Shown: piece by piece, positions 45,567 through 53,957 of the stretch
How positions within the stretch are numbered: position 1 is the first letter of the stretch
How the letters are laid out: each line of letters starts with the position of its first letter
Source: UBA9865 sp035647835
Lineage (GTDB): Bacteria; Bacillota; Dethiobacteria; Dethiobacterales; Dethiobacteraceae
Direction: 5' to 3'
DNA length: 58,503 bases
Assembly (NCBI GenBank): GCA_035647835.1
Contig: DASRMS010000089.1
Location: forward strand, 1 to 58,503
Notes under the pieces: model-generated
Seen by the model: only the letters and a program-made list of their open reading frames with translations
Told to the model about the DNA's origin: nothing
Databases searched by the model: none
Translations under genes and position numbers: made by a program

Positions 45567-46343
45567 ATGACTCGTATTATAGCAGTGGCAAATCAAAAAG
45601 GCGGTGTCGGTAAAACAACCACTTCAGTTAATTTGAGTGCTTGTCTGGCAGCGGAAGGAAAAAAGGTTCTCCTGTTAGATATAGATCCCCAGGGAAATGC
45701 CACTAGCGGAATCGGGTTGGAAAAAAGAGAGCTTAAGTTTTGTATCTATGATTCCTTGATTAATGAGGTTCCTTTACAAACGGTTATCCAGAGAAATGTG
45801 CTGCCGAATCTGGATGTCGCCCCCGCTACCATTCAATTGGCGGGGGCAGAAATTGAATTAGTACCAACGATGTCTCGCGAAGTAAAGCTGCGACGAGTGT
45901 TGTCAGAGATAAAAGAGCTATACGAATTTATTATTATCGATTGCCCTCCTTCTCTTGGTTTGCTGACCATCAATGCCCTCTCAGCCGCAAATTCATTGCT
46001 GGTACCTATTCAGTGTGAGTATTATGCTTTAGAGGGGTTAGGCCAACTCACGAACACCGTAAAAATGGTTAAAAAGCATTTAAATACTGAACTAGAATAT
46101 GAGGGTGTCTTACTTACCATGTTTGACGCACGCACTAATTTATCTGTACAGGTTGCTGATGAAGTAAAAAAATTCTTTGGCAGCCAAGTGTTCGCCGCAG
46201 TTATACCCCGCAATGTTCGTCTGAGTGAGGCCCCCAGCCACGGGATGCCCATCATCGCTTATGACGAGCGCTCCAAAGGAGCAGAAACGTACATACAATT
46301 GGCAAAGGAAGTGATCGCCAATGGGCAAAAAAAGGCTGGGTAA
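45567..46343 (+). CDS. soj: Chromosome partitioning ATPase Soj/ParA
   Basis: 258 residues. Deviant Walker A KGGVGKTTTSVNLS, Walker A' LLLDIDPQGNATSG, Walker B IIIDCPPSLGLLT. It drives origin segregation with ParB and in bacilli also regulates DnaA. It overlaps parB by 23 bases. Confidence 0.95.
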   Translation: MTRIIAVANQKGGVGKTTTSVNLSACLAAEGKKVLLLDIDPQGNATSGIGLEKRELKFCIYDSLINEVPLQTVIQRNVLPNLDVAPATIQLAGAEIELVPTMSREVKLRRVLSEIKELYEFIIIDCPPSLGLLTINALSAANSLLVPIQCEYYALEGLGQLTNTVKMVKKHLNTELEYEGVLLTMFDARTNLSVQVADEVKKFFGSQVFAAVIPRNVRLSEAPSHGMPIIAYDERSKGAETYIQLAKEVIANGQKKAG

Positions 46344-47163
46344 GGGTTTACAGGCTTTAATCCCCGAAATTGATGAGACACCTCTTTCCGATGCCATTGA
46401 AATTGGTGTGGCAGAGATAGAAATTAATCCTAACCAACCCCGCAAAAGCTTTGATGAAGAGAAATTATTAGAGTTAACACGTTCCATTGAACAACACGGC
46501 ATCTTACAGCCGTTAATCGTCCGTCCTACGGGATCAACTTACGAGCTGGTTGCTGGCGAGCGGCGGCTCAGAGCTGCCAAAAAGGCTGGTTTAGACCAAG
46601 TTCCTGTCCTGATTAGATCTTTATCTGACCGGGAAATGATGGAGATTGCTTTAATTGAAAATCTGCAAAGAGAAGATTTAAATCCCTTGGAAGAGGCAGA
46701 GGCTTATAAAAGATTAATGGAAGAATTTAGCTACACACAGGGTCAGCTAGCAGAAAGAGTGGGCAAAAGCCGTTCAGCGGTAGCTAATACTTTACGATTA
46801 ATCGCCTTGCACCACGATGTCAGGCGGGAAATCGTTACCGGTAATCTGACAGAAGGACATGCCAGGGCAATTTTAGGCCTGCCATTAGAAAAACAGCCTG
46901 AAGCTGCCCGAAAAACCATTGAATTGGGCTTGTCAGTACGAGAAACAGAACGTCTGGCGGGACAAGTACAAAAGAAAACATCAGTCCGCCAGCAGAAGAC
47001 ACGCAAGACAAAAGATGGCTATATTGTTGATATAGAGGAAAGACTACGGGAAAAGTACGGTACAGCGGTCAATGTTCGTATCTCAAATAAAGGCGGCGGG
47101 AAAATAGAAGTCCATTTTTATGACCTTGAGGAATTAGAAAGGATTTGCGAGACTCTATTTTAA
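46321..47163 (+). CDS. parB: Chromosome partitioning protein ParB/Spo0J
   Basis: 280 residues. INPNQPRKSFDEEKLLEL, CTP-binding AGERRLRAAKKAG, ENLQREDLNPLEEAEAY, HTH LAERVGKSRSAVANTLRLI and a C-terminal dimer domain. MGKKRLGKGLQALIPE is the usual Spo0J start that stimulates Soj ATPase. Two parS sites lie just downstream. Confidence 0.96.
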   Translation: MGKKRLGKGLQALIPEIDETPLSDAIEIGVAEIEINPNQPRKSFDEEKLLELTRSIEQHGILQPLIVRPTGSTYELVAGERRLRAAKKAGLDQVPVLIRSLSDREMMEIALIENLQREDLNPLEEAEAYKRLMEEFSYTQGQLAERVGKSRSAVANTLRLIALHHDVRREIVTGNLTEGHARAILGLPLEKQPEAARKTIELGLSVRETERLAGQVQKKTSVRQQKTRKTKDGYIVDIEERLREKYGTAVNVRISNKGGGKIEVHFYDLEELERICETLF

Positions 47164-47192
47164 TAATTGCCAGGGTAGGAAAACACAAAATT

Positions 47193-47208
47193 TGTTTCAC
47201 GTGAAACA
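47193..47208. promoter_or_regulatory. parS: parS site 1
   Basis: Perfect palindrome TGTTTCACGTGAAACA, the ParB/Spo0J binding site, 30 bases after parB. Confidence 0.95.
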
Positions 47209-47227
47209 ATGTCGATTAATTCTTCGT

Positions 47228-47243
47228 TGTTTCACGTGAAACA
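47228..47243. promoter_or_regulatory. parS: parS site 2
   Basis: A second perfect TGTTTCACGTGAAACA, with 19 bases between the two sites. Confidence 0.95.
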
Positions 47244-47363
47244 TTATTATTTGTCAGAGCTAGATAACAAATCTAGCTGTCCCATCTGATAAGCTCAATA
47301 GAACAATACTCTGCAGCCGGGCAAGGAAAGAGTAGGTATTTTTTAAAGAAAGGGAATAAAAAG

Positions 47364-48077
47364 ATGTTCTTGATTTTGCAGGGAACCATAGTAAATGGCA
47401 TAGCAATTGTTGTAGGCGGTTTACTCGGAGTCTGTTTAGGCCATAAAATGCCCGAGAGAATAAAAGAGCTGATTATGCAGGGTATTTCGTTGGCTGTTTT
47501 AGTAATTGGTATGCAGATGGCTTTGCAGATGCAAAACGCTGTGCTAATTATTTTCAGTTTGATTATTGGCGGTGTGTTGGGCGAGCTGATTGGTATTGAT
47601 GAGTGGCTGCAACGAGTAGGTAGCTGGTTAGAGCAACGAGCAGCTCGTGCTAGTTCAGGGCTGGCTCGTGCTTTTGTTTTTGCGACGCTAGTCTATGTGG
47701 TTGGTGCCATGGCAGTAACGGGTGCCTTGGAGAGCGGCCTGTTAGGCCAGCACCAAACCTTGTACGTAAAAGCAATTTTAGATGGTTTTACAGCCATTGC
47801 TTTTGCTGCAACCATGGGGCCTGGAGTGTGTTTGGCCGCAATTCCCGTGGTGTTGTATCAGGGCGGTATCGCTTTAGCCGCCGGTTCACTGCAACCCTAC
47901 CTTTCTCCTGCCGTCTTGTTGGAATTGACAGGAGTAGGCGGTATTTTGATTATTGCGATCGCCTTTAATCTGTTGGCCCTAAAAGAGATTAAGGTTGCTA
48001 ATTTCTTGCCTGCATTTTTGGTGGTTTTGCTGTGGTTAATTGTCTTGCTCCCACTATACGCAAATTTTAGTGTTTAA
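47364..48077 (+). CDS. DUF554 membrane protein
   Basis: 237 residues, about seven helices. N-terminal LQGTIVNGIAIVVGGLLGVCLG, central IGGVLGELIGIDEWLQRVGSWLE and FATLVYVVGAMAVTGALESGL, all as in DUF554 (YdfK/YqgA). It is a putative transporter with no established substrate. AAAGGGAA ahead of ATG. It probably leads a transcript into the DUF4446 gene. Confidence 0.85.
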   Translation: MFLILQGTIVNGIAIVVGGLLGVCLGHKMPERIKELIMQGISLAVLVIGMQMALQMQNAVLIIFSLIIGGVLGELIGIDEWLQRVGSWLEQRAARASSGLARAFVFATLVYVVGAMAVTGALESGLLGQHQTLYVKAILDGFTAIAFAATMGPGVCLAAIPVVLYQGGIALAAGSLQPYLSPAVLLELTGVGGILIIAIAFNLLALKEIKVANFLPAFLVVLLWLIVLLPLYANFSV

Positions 48078-48097
48078 ATACTGGAGGAGTAGTTGGT

Positions 48098-48586
48098 ATG
48101 GAATTATATTTATATCTTTTGGCGGGGGGTTCGCTGCTTTTACTGGTTTTTTGCTCTATGCTTGCTGTGCGGCTGAAGAGGCTGACACAAAGGTATCAAG
48201 AGTTTATGTCTGGTACAGATAGTGTGAGTTTAGAAGGAATGCTTGTGAATCTTCACGCTGATTTGCGTAGTGTAGCAGCTGAAATTAAGGAAAACCGACA
48301 ACAGATGTCCCTTCTGCAGCACAATTTCGTCTCCACAGTGCGCGGCATCGGTGTTGTTCGTTTTAATGCCTTTCAAAATACAGGCGGTGATTTAAGTTTT
48401 GCCGTGGCCTTGCTCAATGGGAAGCAGGATGGTGTGATCTTTAGCAGTATTTATGGTCGCGAGGAATCACGTTTCTATGCCAAACCGGTTACTGCTGCAC
48501 AATCTACTTATAAGCTGAGTGCCGAAGAGCAGGAAGCAGTTCGGCAGGCAACTGCGATGCTCGTGACGCAGGCAGAAAAATTGTAA
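48098..48586 (+). CDS. DUF4446 protein
   Basis: 162 residues. One N-terminal membrane helix, a coiled-coil-like region at about 45-75 (LVNLHADLRSVAAEIKENRQQ), then the DUF4446 core GVVRFNAFQNTGGDLSFAVALLNGKQDGVIFSSIYGREESRFYAKPV (seen in pieces). Common beside parB in clostridia; function unknown. SD GGAGGAG. Confidence 0.85.
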   Translation: MELYLYLLAGGSLLLLVFCSMLAVRLKRLTQRYQEFMSGTDSVSLEGMLVNLHADLRSVAAEIKENRQQMSLLQHNFVSTVRGIGVVRFNAFQNTGGDLSFAVALLNGKQDGVIFSSIYGREESRFYAKPVTAAQSTYKLSAEEQEAVRQATAMLVTQAEKL

Positions 48587-48600
48587 TGGAGAAAAAATAG

Positions 48601-49506
48601 ATGCATAATGAAAAGAGATATTTCTTTATCATAAATCCCACAGCAAAAAATGGCCAGGCGGTAGCTGTTTGGCAGCAGCTGCAGCTCTTTCTTGACTTAC
48701 AGCGTGTATCCTTCCAATTTGCCATGAGTAAAGATATTGCTGATGTCGAAAAACTAGCAAAAGCGGCCGCCGCAGCAGGTGCCATTGTTGTCGGGGTGGG
48801 TGGAGACGGCACTCTCTCGCGCATTGCGGGGGCTTTAGCCGGTACAAAAACGACTTTCGGCCTGATTCCAGCGGGTACGGGAAATGACTTTGCTCGTACC
48901 TATCAGATTCCTGATCGTCCGGAAGCAGCGATGCAGATTATTTTAAATGGTTACACCATCGCTTTAGATCTGGGCATGGTTAATGGCCGTTACTTTTATA
49001 ATGCCGTAGGCTCAGGTTTGGACGCGGAGGTAGTGGCAGATGCAAATCTTACTTTTAAAAGAATTGGTGGTTCTTTTGGTTATTTATTAGCGTTGCTGCG
49101 CCAATTAATCCTCTATCGACCGCAAAAGATAAAAATTACTGTGAATGACGAAGTGCATGTAGTTGAAGCATGGTTAGTGACGGTGGCTAATGCTTGTTAC
49201 TTTGGCAGTGGCATGAAAATTGCTCCTTGTGCTAATCCCCAAGATGGTTTGTTGGATGTGATTGTCGTACAAGGTATTCATCGTCTCAATTTTTTACGTC
49301 TCTTCCCTCGTGTTTACCGTGGTCAACATATTAAGCATCCTGCAGTGCGAGTTTGGCAGGGGACTAAAATCGCCGTAGAGTCGGAAAAGCCTTTAGCTGT
49401 GCAGGTTGATGGTGACTTATGCGGCCAAACACCGCTGCTGGTCACGATGCAAGCAGCGATGGTGCAGCTCCTGGTACCTGATCAGCATAAAACCTCCTGC
49501 AGCTGA
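48601..49506 (+). CDS. Diacylglycerol kinase family lipid kinase
   Basis: 301 residues. N-terminal FIINPTAKNGQA, nucleotide site VGVGGDGTLSRIAGALAGT and IPAGTGNDFARTY, then GSGLDAEVVADAN, and a C-terminal QVDGDL loop typical of DgkB/YegS/YtlR lipid kinases. Likely phosphorylates a membrane lipid such as diacylglycerol; the exact substrate cannot be read. Fifteen bases after the DUF4446 gene. Confidence 0.88.
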   Translation: MHNEKRYFFIINPTAKNGQAVAVWQQLQLFLDLQRVSFQFAMSKDIADVEKLAKAAAAAGAIVVGVGGDGTLSRIAGALAGTKTTFGLIPAGTGNDFARTYQIPDRPEAAMQIILNGYTIALDLGMVNGRYFYNAVGSGLDAEVVADANLTFKRIGGSFGYLLALLRQLILYRPQKIKITVNDEVHVVEAWLVTVANACYFGSGMKIAPCANPQDGLLDVIVVQGIHRLNFLRLFPRVYRGQHIKHPAVRVWQGTKIAVESEKPLAVQVDGDLCGQTPLLVTMQAAMVQLLVPDQHKTSCS

Positions 49507-49538
49507 GAAAACTAACTGCAGAAGGAGGCGATGGTAAA

Positions 49539-49778
49539 ATGGAGCGCACGATTGCGGTGGAAGAGGGTTTAACGCCAGTTCTCAAATATCTCCAGGAAAA
49601 AGGCTATCATGTCGTAAGTCTGCAGTCTGGGCAAAACGCAGATGCAGCAGTGATTAGTGGCGGCGACAAAGATGTGATGGGGATGCAGACGATTGTGCAA
49701 GACGGCCCGGTGATTGACGCTCGTGGTATGCATCCAGAGGATGTATTACGAGCAATAGAAGGAAAATGGCGCCATTAA
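49539..49778 (+). CDS. YkuS-type (UPF0180) small protein
   Basis: 79 residues: EEGLTPVLKYLQEKGYHVV, then DAAVISGGDKDVMGMQ and VIDARGMHPEDVLRAI, the UPF0180/YkuS pattern. Function unknown. AGAAGGAGG ahead of the ATG. It follows the lipid kinase and ends before a terminator shared with the opposite-strand yyaC. Confidence 0.85.
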   Translation: MERTIAVEEGLTPVLKYLQEKGYHVVSLQSGQNADAAVISGGDKDVMGMQTIVQDGPVIDARGMHPEDVLRAIEGKWRH

Positions 49779-49810
49779 TGTTAAAAAAAGTTTAACTAGC
49801 AAGCAGCAGT

Positions 49811-49840
49811 AAGCCGTCCGTGTTTAGCGGGCGGCTTCGT
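49811..49840. terminator. Terminator between ykuS-like gene and yyaC
   Basis: AAGCCGTCCG / CGGGCGGCTT hairpin with one G-T pair, between convergent genes. Confidence 0.75.
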
Positions 49841-50444
49841 TTGTAGAAACAGTAACTATCTCCGGCAATTCAGGCAATAGCAGGCTGATACCTTGAGCAA
49901 TACTTTCGGCGAGGTTAAAGACAAGATTGAGTCTAGTATTTTGTAAAACATAATATTCTAAGCATCCGGCTACATTAACAATCCCATTGATATAGATGTT
50001 GCCGACAGCTGGGAGCTCCTTACTAACCCCTGCTCCCGGGCGCAGGGATCCACGCCCAATATCAATGGCGCCAACACTCTCATTTTTCCCCAAGCAAGCA
50101 TCAATGGCAATAATGTAAGGATCAGCAAAGCGCTGAGAGATCGTAATGATGGTTTCTGCTAAATTTACAGCATGCACCGGTGCTGCTAAAGTGCCGTAAA
50201 CAGCAGCAGTAGGTGCTGTTTGCATTCTGGTAAGCTGTGTGCCCGTTAAAGGGCCTAGAGCATCACCGGTAGAGCGATCAGTGCCAATACAAAGTACTAC
50301 TAAATGCTGTTGGTCAGGGCAAAAGTCTTCCTTGATTAAGCTCTGCAAGGCGAGTTTGATTTCTTGCGCGGGAAATAAATCTGTATGCCAAACTCGATAA
50401 ACACTTTGTTTATTTTGCTTGCTATGCGGCGGATAGGTAGACAT
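49824..50444 (-). CDS. yyaC: YyaC family protein (GPR-like fold)
   Basis: 206 residues. Conserved VVLCIGTDRSTGDALGPLTGTQL and IIAIDACLGKNESVGAIDIGRGSLRPGAGVSKELPAVG. Homologue of YyaC, a sporulation protein related to germination protease GPR but without clear protease activity. It is on the minus strand inside a plus-strand region, as in bacilli near the parAB locus. RBS GGAGGGGAG. Confidence 0.92.
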   Translation of the reverse strand: MSTYPPHSKQNKQSVYRVWHTDLFPAQEIKLALQSLIKEDFCPDQQHLVVLCIGTDRSTGDALGPLTGTQLTRMQTAPTAAVYGTLAAPVHAVNLAETIITISQRFADPYIIAIDACLGKNESVGAIDIGRGSLRPGAGVSKELPAVGNIYINGIVNVAGCLEYYVLQNTRLNLVFNLAESIAQGISLLLPELPEIVTVSTNEAAR

Positions 50445-50576
50445 AGCTCCCCTCCGTTTCGAATACGTATATGATAGTATATGGAAATAAACCGTAGTTA
50501 TGAGCGTTTAGCTGATAAACTAACTGTTTATGCCATTTCCCGGGTAATATCTACAAAAATTGCAGGAGGAAAAATA

Positions 50577-51209
50577 ATGTCTTGGGTTGATTTGGCGGCG
50601 CTGAGTATTATGCTATGGGGGGCGGCGCAAGGCTATCTGAATGGGCCTCTGACCGCGATTATACGACTTTTGGGATCAATTTTAGCTGTGCTGATGGCTT
50701 TTTTTCTGGTAAATCCCTTAGCCGTTTATGTGCAAAATGAGTGGCAGCTAGAGGCTATTTTTGTCGATTGGTTTCAGCGGACAGGCAAAGCAGCCATTTT
50801 AGTCACGCAAGCTGGGGAGCAATATTTAAATTTGCCCACGGCTGCTGCCCCACTACTGCGTAAGCTGGTACCGGAGTTAGCTGCTTCCCCGGTCAGCGGA
50901 GCGCAGGAGGCTTTAGTGCCGCTCTTAGCAGCTCTGGCTGTACGTATCTTAATTTTAAGTGCTGCCCTGATCTTTATCCTGGCTGTAATCAGGGTGTTTA
51001 CACAAATTAAAGCTGCGGCAGCCAGTAGTAACCAGCCGGAATGGCAGCGTCTTCTTGGTTTAGTCGTTGGCAGTGCAGATGGTTTATTCTTTGCCCTCTT
51101 GACCTGCGTAGCACTCGATGCCTTCTCCCTTTTAGTCTACCCTACGCTCATCCAAGGTGATTTAACCAGCTCTTATCTTTGGCGAGCAGCAAATTATCTC
51201 ATAAACTAA
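50577..51209 (+). CDS. CvpA-family membrane protein
   Basis: 210 residues from ATG 50577, which has AGGAGG seven bases ahead; the 32-codon upstream extension has no signal and is not used. VDLAALSIMLWGAAQGYLNG with several helices and a C-terminal RLLGLVVGSADGLFFALL is the CvpA layout. Family members are tied to colicin V production and envelope homeostasis; role here unknown. Confidence 0.72.
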   Translation: MSWVDLAALSIMLWGAAQGYLNGPLTAIIRLLGSILAVLMAFFLVNPLAVYVQNEWQLEAIFVDWFQRTGKAAILVTQAGEQYLNLPTAAAPLLRKLVPELAASPVSGAQEALVPLLAALAVRILILSAALIFILAVIRVFTQIKAAAASSNQPEWQRLLGLVVGSADGLFFALLTCVALDAFSLLVYPTLIQGDLTSSYLWRAANYLIN

Positions 51210-51284
51210 CGAGTGTTAATGCTATGTACAGCAGAATTGGAGGCACACAAAAGCATTTACTCCTTGCTTTAAGCAACTTGTTGC

Positions 51285-51310
51285 AGGATTTTTCTAAGAA
51301 GGGACAGAAT
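51285..51310 (+). promoter_or_regulatory. Sigma-H-like promoter ahead of adk
   Basis: AGGATTT (51285-51291), 15 bases, GAAT (51307-51310), a second AGGA...GAAT pair, 43 bases before adk. A weaker fit than the one ahead of noc. Confidence 0.35.
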
Positions 51311-51353
51311 ATAACTAGATAATCCATGAATACTGAGGAAAAGGTGGTTAATC

Positions 51354-52004
51354 ATGCGCATAGTCTTACTAGGCCCGCCCGGTGCTGGGAAAGGGACACA
51401 AGGTGAACGTTTGGTAAAAAAATACAACATGCCCCATATTTCGACAGGAGATATCTTCCGTGCTGCGATCAAGGAAGGAACTGAACTAGGCTTACAAGCC
51501 AAAGAGTATATGGATCAGGGACAACTAGTGCCTGACGAGTTAGTAGTGGATATTGTTAAAGCAAGACTTACTCAACCAGACACCAATAACGGTTATCTGC
51601 TTGACGGTTTTCCGCGTACAGTTGCCCAGGCGGAAGCTTTAGATGCTAATCTGCAAGAGTTAAGCACGCCGCTTACAGGTGTGCTTAATGTTGATGTGGC
51701 AGAAGAAGAGCTCATTGAGCGCTTAACAGGCAGGCGTGTTTGTCGGGCTTGTGGCTCCACATATCATATTAAGTTTAATCCTTCTACTGTACGAAGTGTT
51801 TGCGATAAGTGCGGCGGTGAGTTATACCAGCGTGCAGACGATACTGTAGAAACTGTCAAGCAGCGTCTAACAGTTTACCGTCAACAAACAGCACCTTTAA
51901 TTAATTATTATCGTGAGCAGGGAATTTTATTTACGGTAGACGGATCAAGAGAAATAGAAATAGTCTTTCAGGAAATCACGCTCCTTCTTGATCAAAAACA
52001 ATAA
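51354..52004 (+). CDS. adk: Adenylate kinase
   Basis: 216 residues, long-LID form. P-loop GPPGAGKGTQG, LLDGFPRT, and a zinc-binding LID with four Cys (CRACG ... CDKCGG). It interconverts ATP, AMP and ADP. In most Bacillota adk sits between secY and map in the ribosomal protein cluster; here it stands alone near the origin, so it is either relocated or a second copy. Confidence 0.96.
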   Translation: MRIVLLGPPGAGKGTQGERLVKKYNMPHISTGDIFRAAIKEGTELGLQAKEYMDQGQLVPDELVVDIVKARLTQPDTNNGYLLDGFPRTVAQAEALDANLQELSTPLTGVLNVDVAEEELIERLTGRRVCRACGSTYHIKFNPSTVRSVCDKCGGELYQRADDTVETVKQRLTVYRQQTAPLINYYREQGILFTVDGSREIEIVFQEITLLLDQKQ

Positions 52005-52031
52005 TTTAGTTTCGCAAAGCAGGGTGATGGT

Positions 52032-52922
52032 ATGCTGCAGTATTTATCACAACTAAACATTTCCCGAACCGCTATCGAGGATTATTTTATAGACATTTCG
52101 CTAACTTGGGGTTCACGCATCTTTAAAGGCATCCTCATTATTTTACTTGCCCGCCTTGCTTTGCGTTTTGGTCAAAATGTCATTGCGCGTCTCCTGACGC
52201 CAGGGCAGCATAAGCCTTCTATCTTACCAGAAGGTAAGGCTAAAACACTGCTTGGCTTGTTATTTTCCCTGTGGCACTACATCGTTTATTCCTTTGCTAT
52301 CCTGCTTTTATTAAGTAACCTAGAAATAAATATCGGTCCCATTTTGGCCGGAGCAGGCATTGTCGGTTTAGCCGTAGGTTTTGGCGCACAAAACTTGGTA
52401 CGGGATGTCATTTCGGGTTTTTTTCTTATTTTAGAAGATCAATTTACCATTGGTGAATATGTGACTGTTTTAGAGTATAGCGGTACCGTGGAAGAAATTG
52501 GTCTGCGTATTACTAAAATTAGGGGCTGGGATGGAGAACTATATATAATCCCTAACGGTTTAATCGCCTCAGTAACTAACTGGAATCGTGGACATATGCG
52601 GGCTTTAGTTGAAGTCGGCGTAGCCTATGAAGAGGATCTTGACCGAGTACTTACATTGTTAGAGCAAGTAGCTGTCGAATATGCTGCCACTGATGCCGAT
52701 GTAGTGGCAGGGCCAAGCGTGGTAGGTGTGATGGCCCTTGCTGATTCATCTGTTGTGATTCGTGTCGTGGCTACAACCATTTCTATGAGCCAATGGAAAG
52801 TGGAAAGAAACTTACGGCTCGCGATTAAAAGGAAATTTGACGAAGAGGGTATAGAAATACCCTATCCGCGTCGTGTCTTGGAGTACCGCAGTAAACTTAA
52901 GGGGGAGGATTCCCGTGGCTGA
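52032..52922 (+). CDS. Mechanosensitive channel, MscS family
   Basis: 296 residues. Three helices, the last being pore-lining LAGAGIVGLAVGFGAQNLVRDVISG, then the beta domain (LEDQFTIGEYVTV, IPNGLIASVTNW) and a C-terminal alpha/beta domain. Releases solutes on hypo-osmotic shock. Similar to YkuT/YhdY-type small channels. It overlaps the DUF951 gene by eight bases, as is common. Confidence 0.92.
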   Translation: MLQYLSQLNISRTAIEDYFIDISLTWGSRIFKGILIILLARLALRFGQNVIARLLTPGQHKPSILPEGKAKTLLGLLFSLWHYIVYSFAILLLLSNLEINIGPILAGAGIVGLAVGFGAQNLVRDVISGFFLILEDQFTIGEYVTVLEYSGTVEEIGLRITKIRGWDGELYIIPNGLIASVTNWNRGHMRALVEVGVAYEEDLDRVLTLLEQVAVEYAATDADVVAGPSVVGVMALADSSVVIRVVATTISMSQWKVERNLRLAIKRKFDEEGIEIPYPRRVLEYRSKLKGEDSRG

Positions 52923-53091
52923 TTTTACAGTTGGCGAAAAGGTGAGGATGAAAAAAGTGCATCCTTGTGGCGGCGATATCTGGACAATCGTTCGGGTCGG
53001 CATGGATTTTCGCATCAAGTGTATCAACTGCGGCCGCAGTATTATGCTTCCCCGCAGTAAATTCGAAAAAAATGTACGCGAACGTCTTTAA
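52915..53091 (+). CDS. DUF951 protein
   Basis: 58 residues from a GTG with GGGGGAGG ahead: FTVGEKVRMKKVHPCGG, then DFRIKCINCGRSIMLPRSKFEK. Two Cys clusters suggest a zinc site. Typically sits between mscS and rpsF in Bacillota; function unknown. Confidence 0.9.
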   Translation: MADFTVGEKVRMKKVHPCGGDIWTIVRVGMDFRIKCINCGRSIMLPRSKFEKNVRERL

Positions 53092-53104
53092 TTGTCTACA
53101 AGAC

Positions 53105-53133
53105 TTGTCAGCGCAAATTGAGTATGATACTAT
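53105..53133 (+). promoter_or_regulatory. rpsF operon promoter
   Basis: TTGTCA (53105-53110), 17 bases, TACTAT (53128-53133), ahead of rpsF-ssb-rpsR. Confidence 0.6.
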
Positions 53134-53141
53134 ATAGGATG

Positions 53142-53182
53142 TACTTCCCTGCTCCCGCCATAGCGGGGGCCAAAGTCCATAG
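53142..53182 (+). promoter_or_regulatory. rpsF leader hairpin (possible S6:S18 motif)
   Basis: CCCGC-CATA-GCGGG (about 53153-53166) nested within CCCT...AGGG, next to GGGCCAAAGTCC. The rpsF leader of many bacteria binds the S6:S18 pair for autorepression; the position and nested stem fit, but I could not match the full consensus by eye. Confidence 0.45.
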
Positions 53183-53200
53183 GGAGGAGGTGAGTAGGCC

Positions 53201-53491
53201 ATGACAAAGTACGAAACCATGTTTATTTTAAGACCCGAACAAGACGATGATACCTATAATACAATGGTAGAGAAATTTACGGGGATTATTGAAGCCGAAG
53301 GCGGCGAAATTACTAATATCAACCGTATGGGACGTCGCAAACTGGCCTATGAGGTAAAGAAACAGTTTCGTGAAGGTTATTATGTCCTCATTAACTACAC
53401 AGCAGAACCGAGTGTAACTAATGAGCTGGAACGAAACTTTAAAATTTCTGATGATGTTATTCGTTACCTCATAGTTCGAGAGGAAGATTAA
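53201..53491 (+). CDS. rpsF: Ribosomal protein bS6
   Basis: 96 residues. YETMFILRPEQDDDTYNTMVEKF, RMGRRKLAYEVKKQFREGYYVLI, then DDVIRYLIVREED. GGAGGAGGTGA ahead. First of rpsF-ssb-rpsR. Confidence 0.97.
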   Translation: MTKYETMFILRPEQDDDTYNTMVEKFTGIIEAEGGEITNINRMGRRKLAYEVKKQFREGYYVLINYTAEPSVTNELERNFKISDDVIRYLIVREED

Positions 53492-53511
53492 GCGGGGAGG
53501 GTGAAAGAAGA

Positions 53512-53898
53512 ATGCTAAACCGTATTATTTTAATCGGTCGTTTAACCCGCGATCCGGAATTACGTTATACGTCAACAAACGGCGTAGCTGTTGCTAGTTT
53601 CACTTTAGCTGTTGATCGCCGTTTTACACAGGGGCAGCAGCGCGAAGCTGACTTTATACCTATTGTCACTTGGCGTAACCAAGCAGAAAATTGTGCCAAG
53701 TATTTGGGTAAAGGTAGTTTAGTGGCTGTCGAAGGACGCTTACAGATACGCTCTTATGAAAAAGATGGGCAGCGTCGTACTGCGGCAGAGGTGGTAGCAG
53801 ACAGTGTGCAGTTCCTGGACAAAAGGGAAAAGCGTTCTTCCGATGATGCGCCTTCTTTTGACGATGCTATGATTGGTGATGACGATGTACCCTTTTAA
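53512..53898 (+). CDS. ssb: Single-stranded DNA-binding protein
   Basis: 128 residues, shorter than the usual 160-170. OB-fold LNRIILIGRLTRDPELRYT, FTLAVDR and VAVEGRLQIRSYE are intact; a short linker ends in the acidic tip DDDVPF that recruits partners. The linker is what is reduced. Between rpsF and rpsR as usual. Confidence 0.96.
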   Translation: MLNRIILIGRLTRDPELRYTSTNGVAVASFTLAVDRRFTQGQQREADFIPIVTWRNQAENCAKYLGKGSLVAVEGRLQIRSYEKDGQRRTAAEVVADSVQFLDKREKRSSDDAPSFDDAMIGDDDVPF

Positions 53899-53957
53899 AT
53901 TTAAGGATAACTGCTCCGTAAGGAGTTTAGCTTGATCCGCAGAGGAGGTTTGAAGTT

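Noticed and set aside
50481..50576. 32-residue N-terminal extension of the CvpA-like protein
   Set aside because: A strong AGGAGG sits just before ATG 50577, and the extension has no membrane or signal features.
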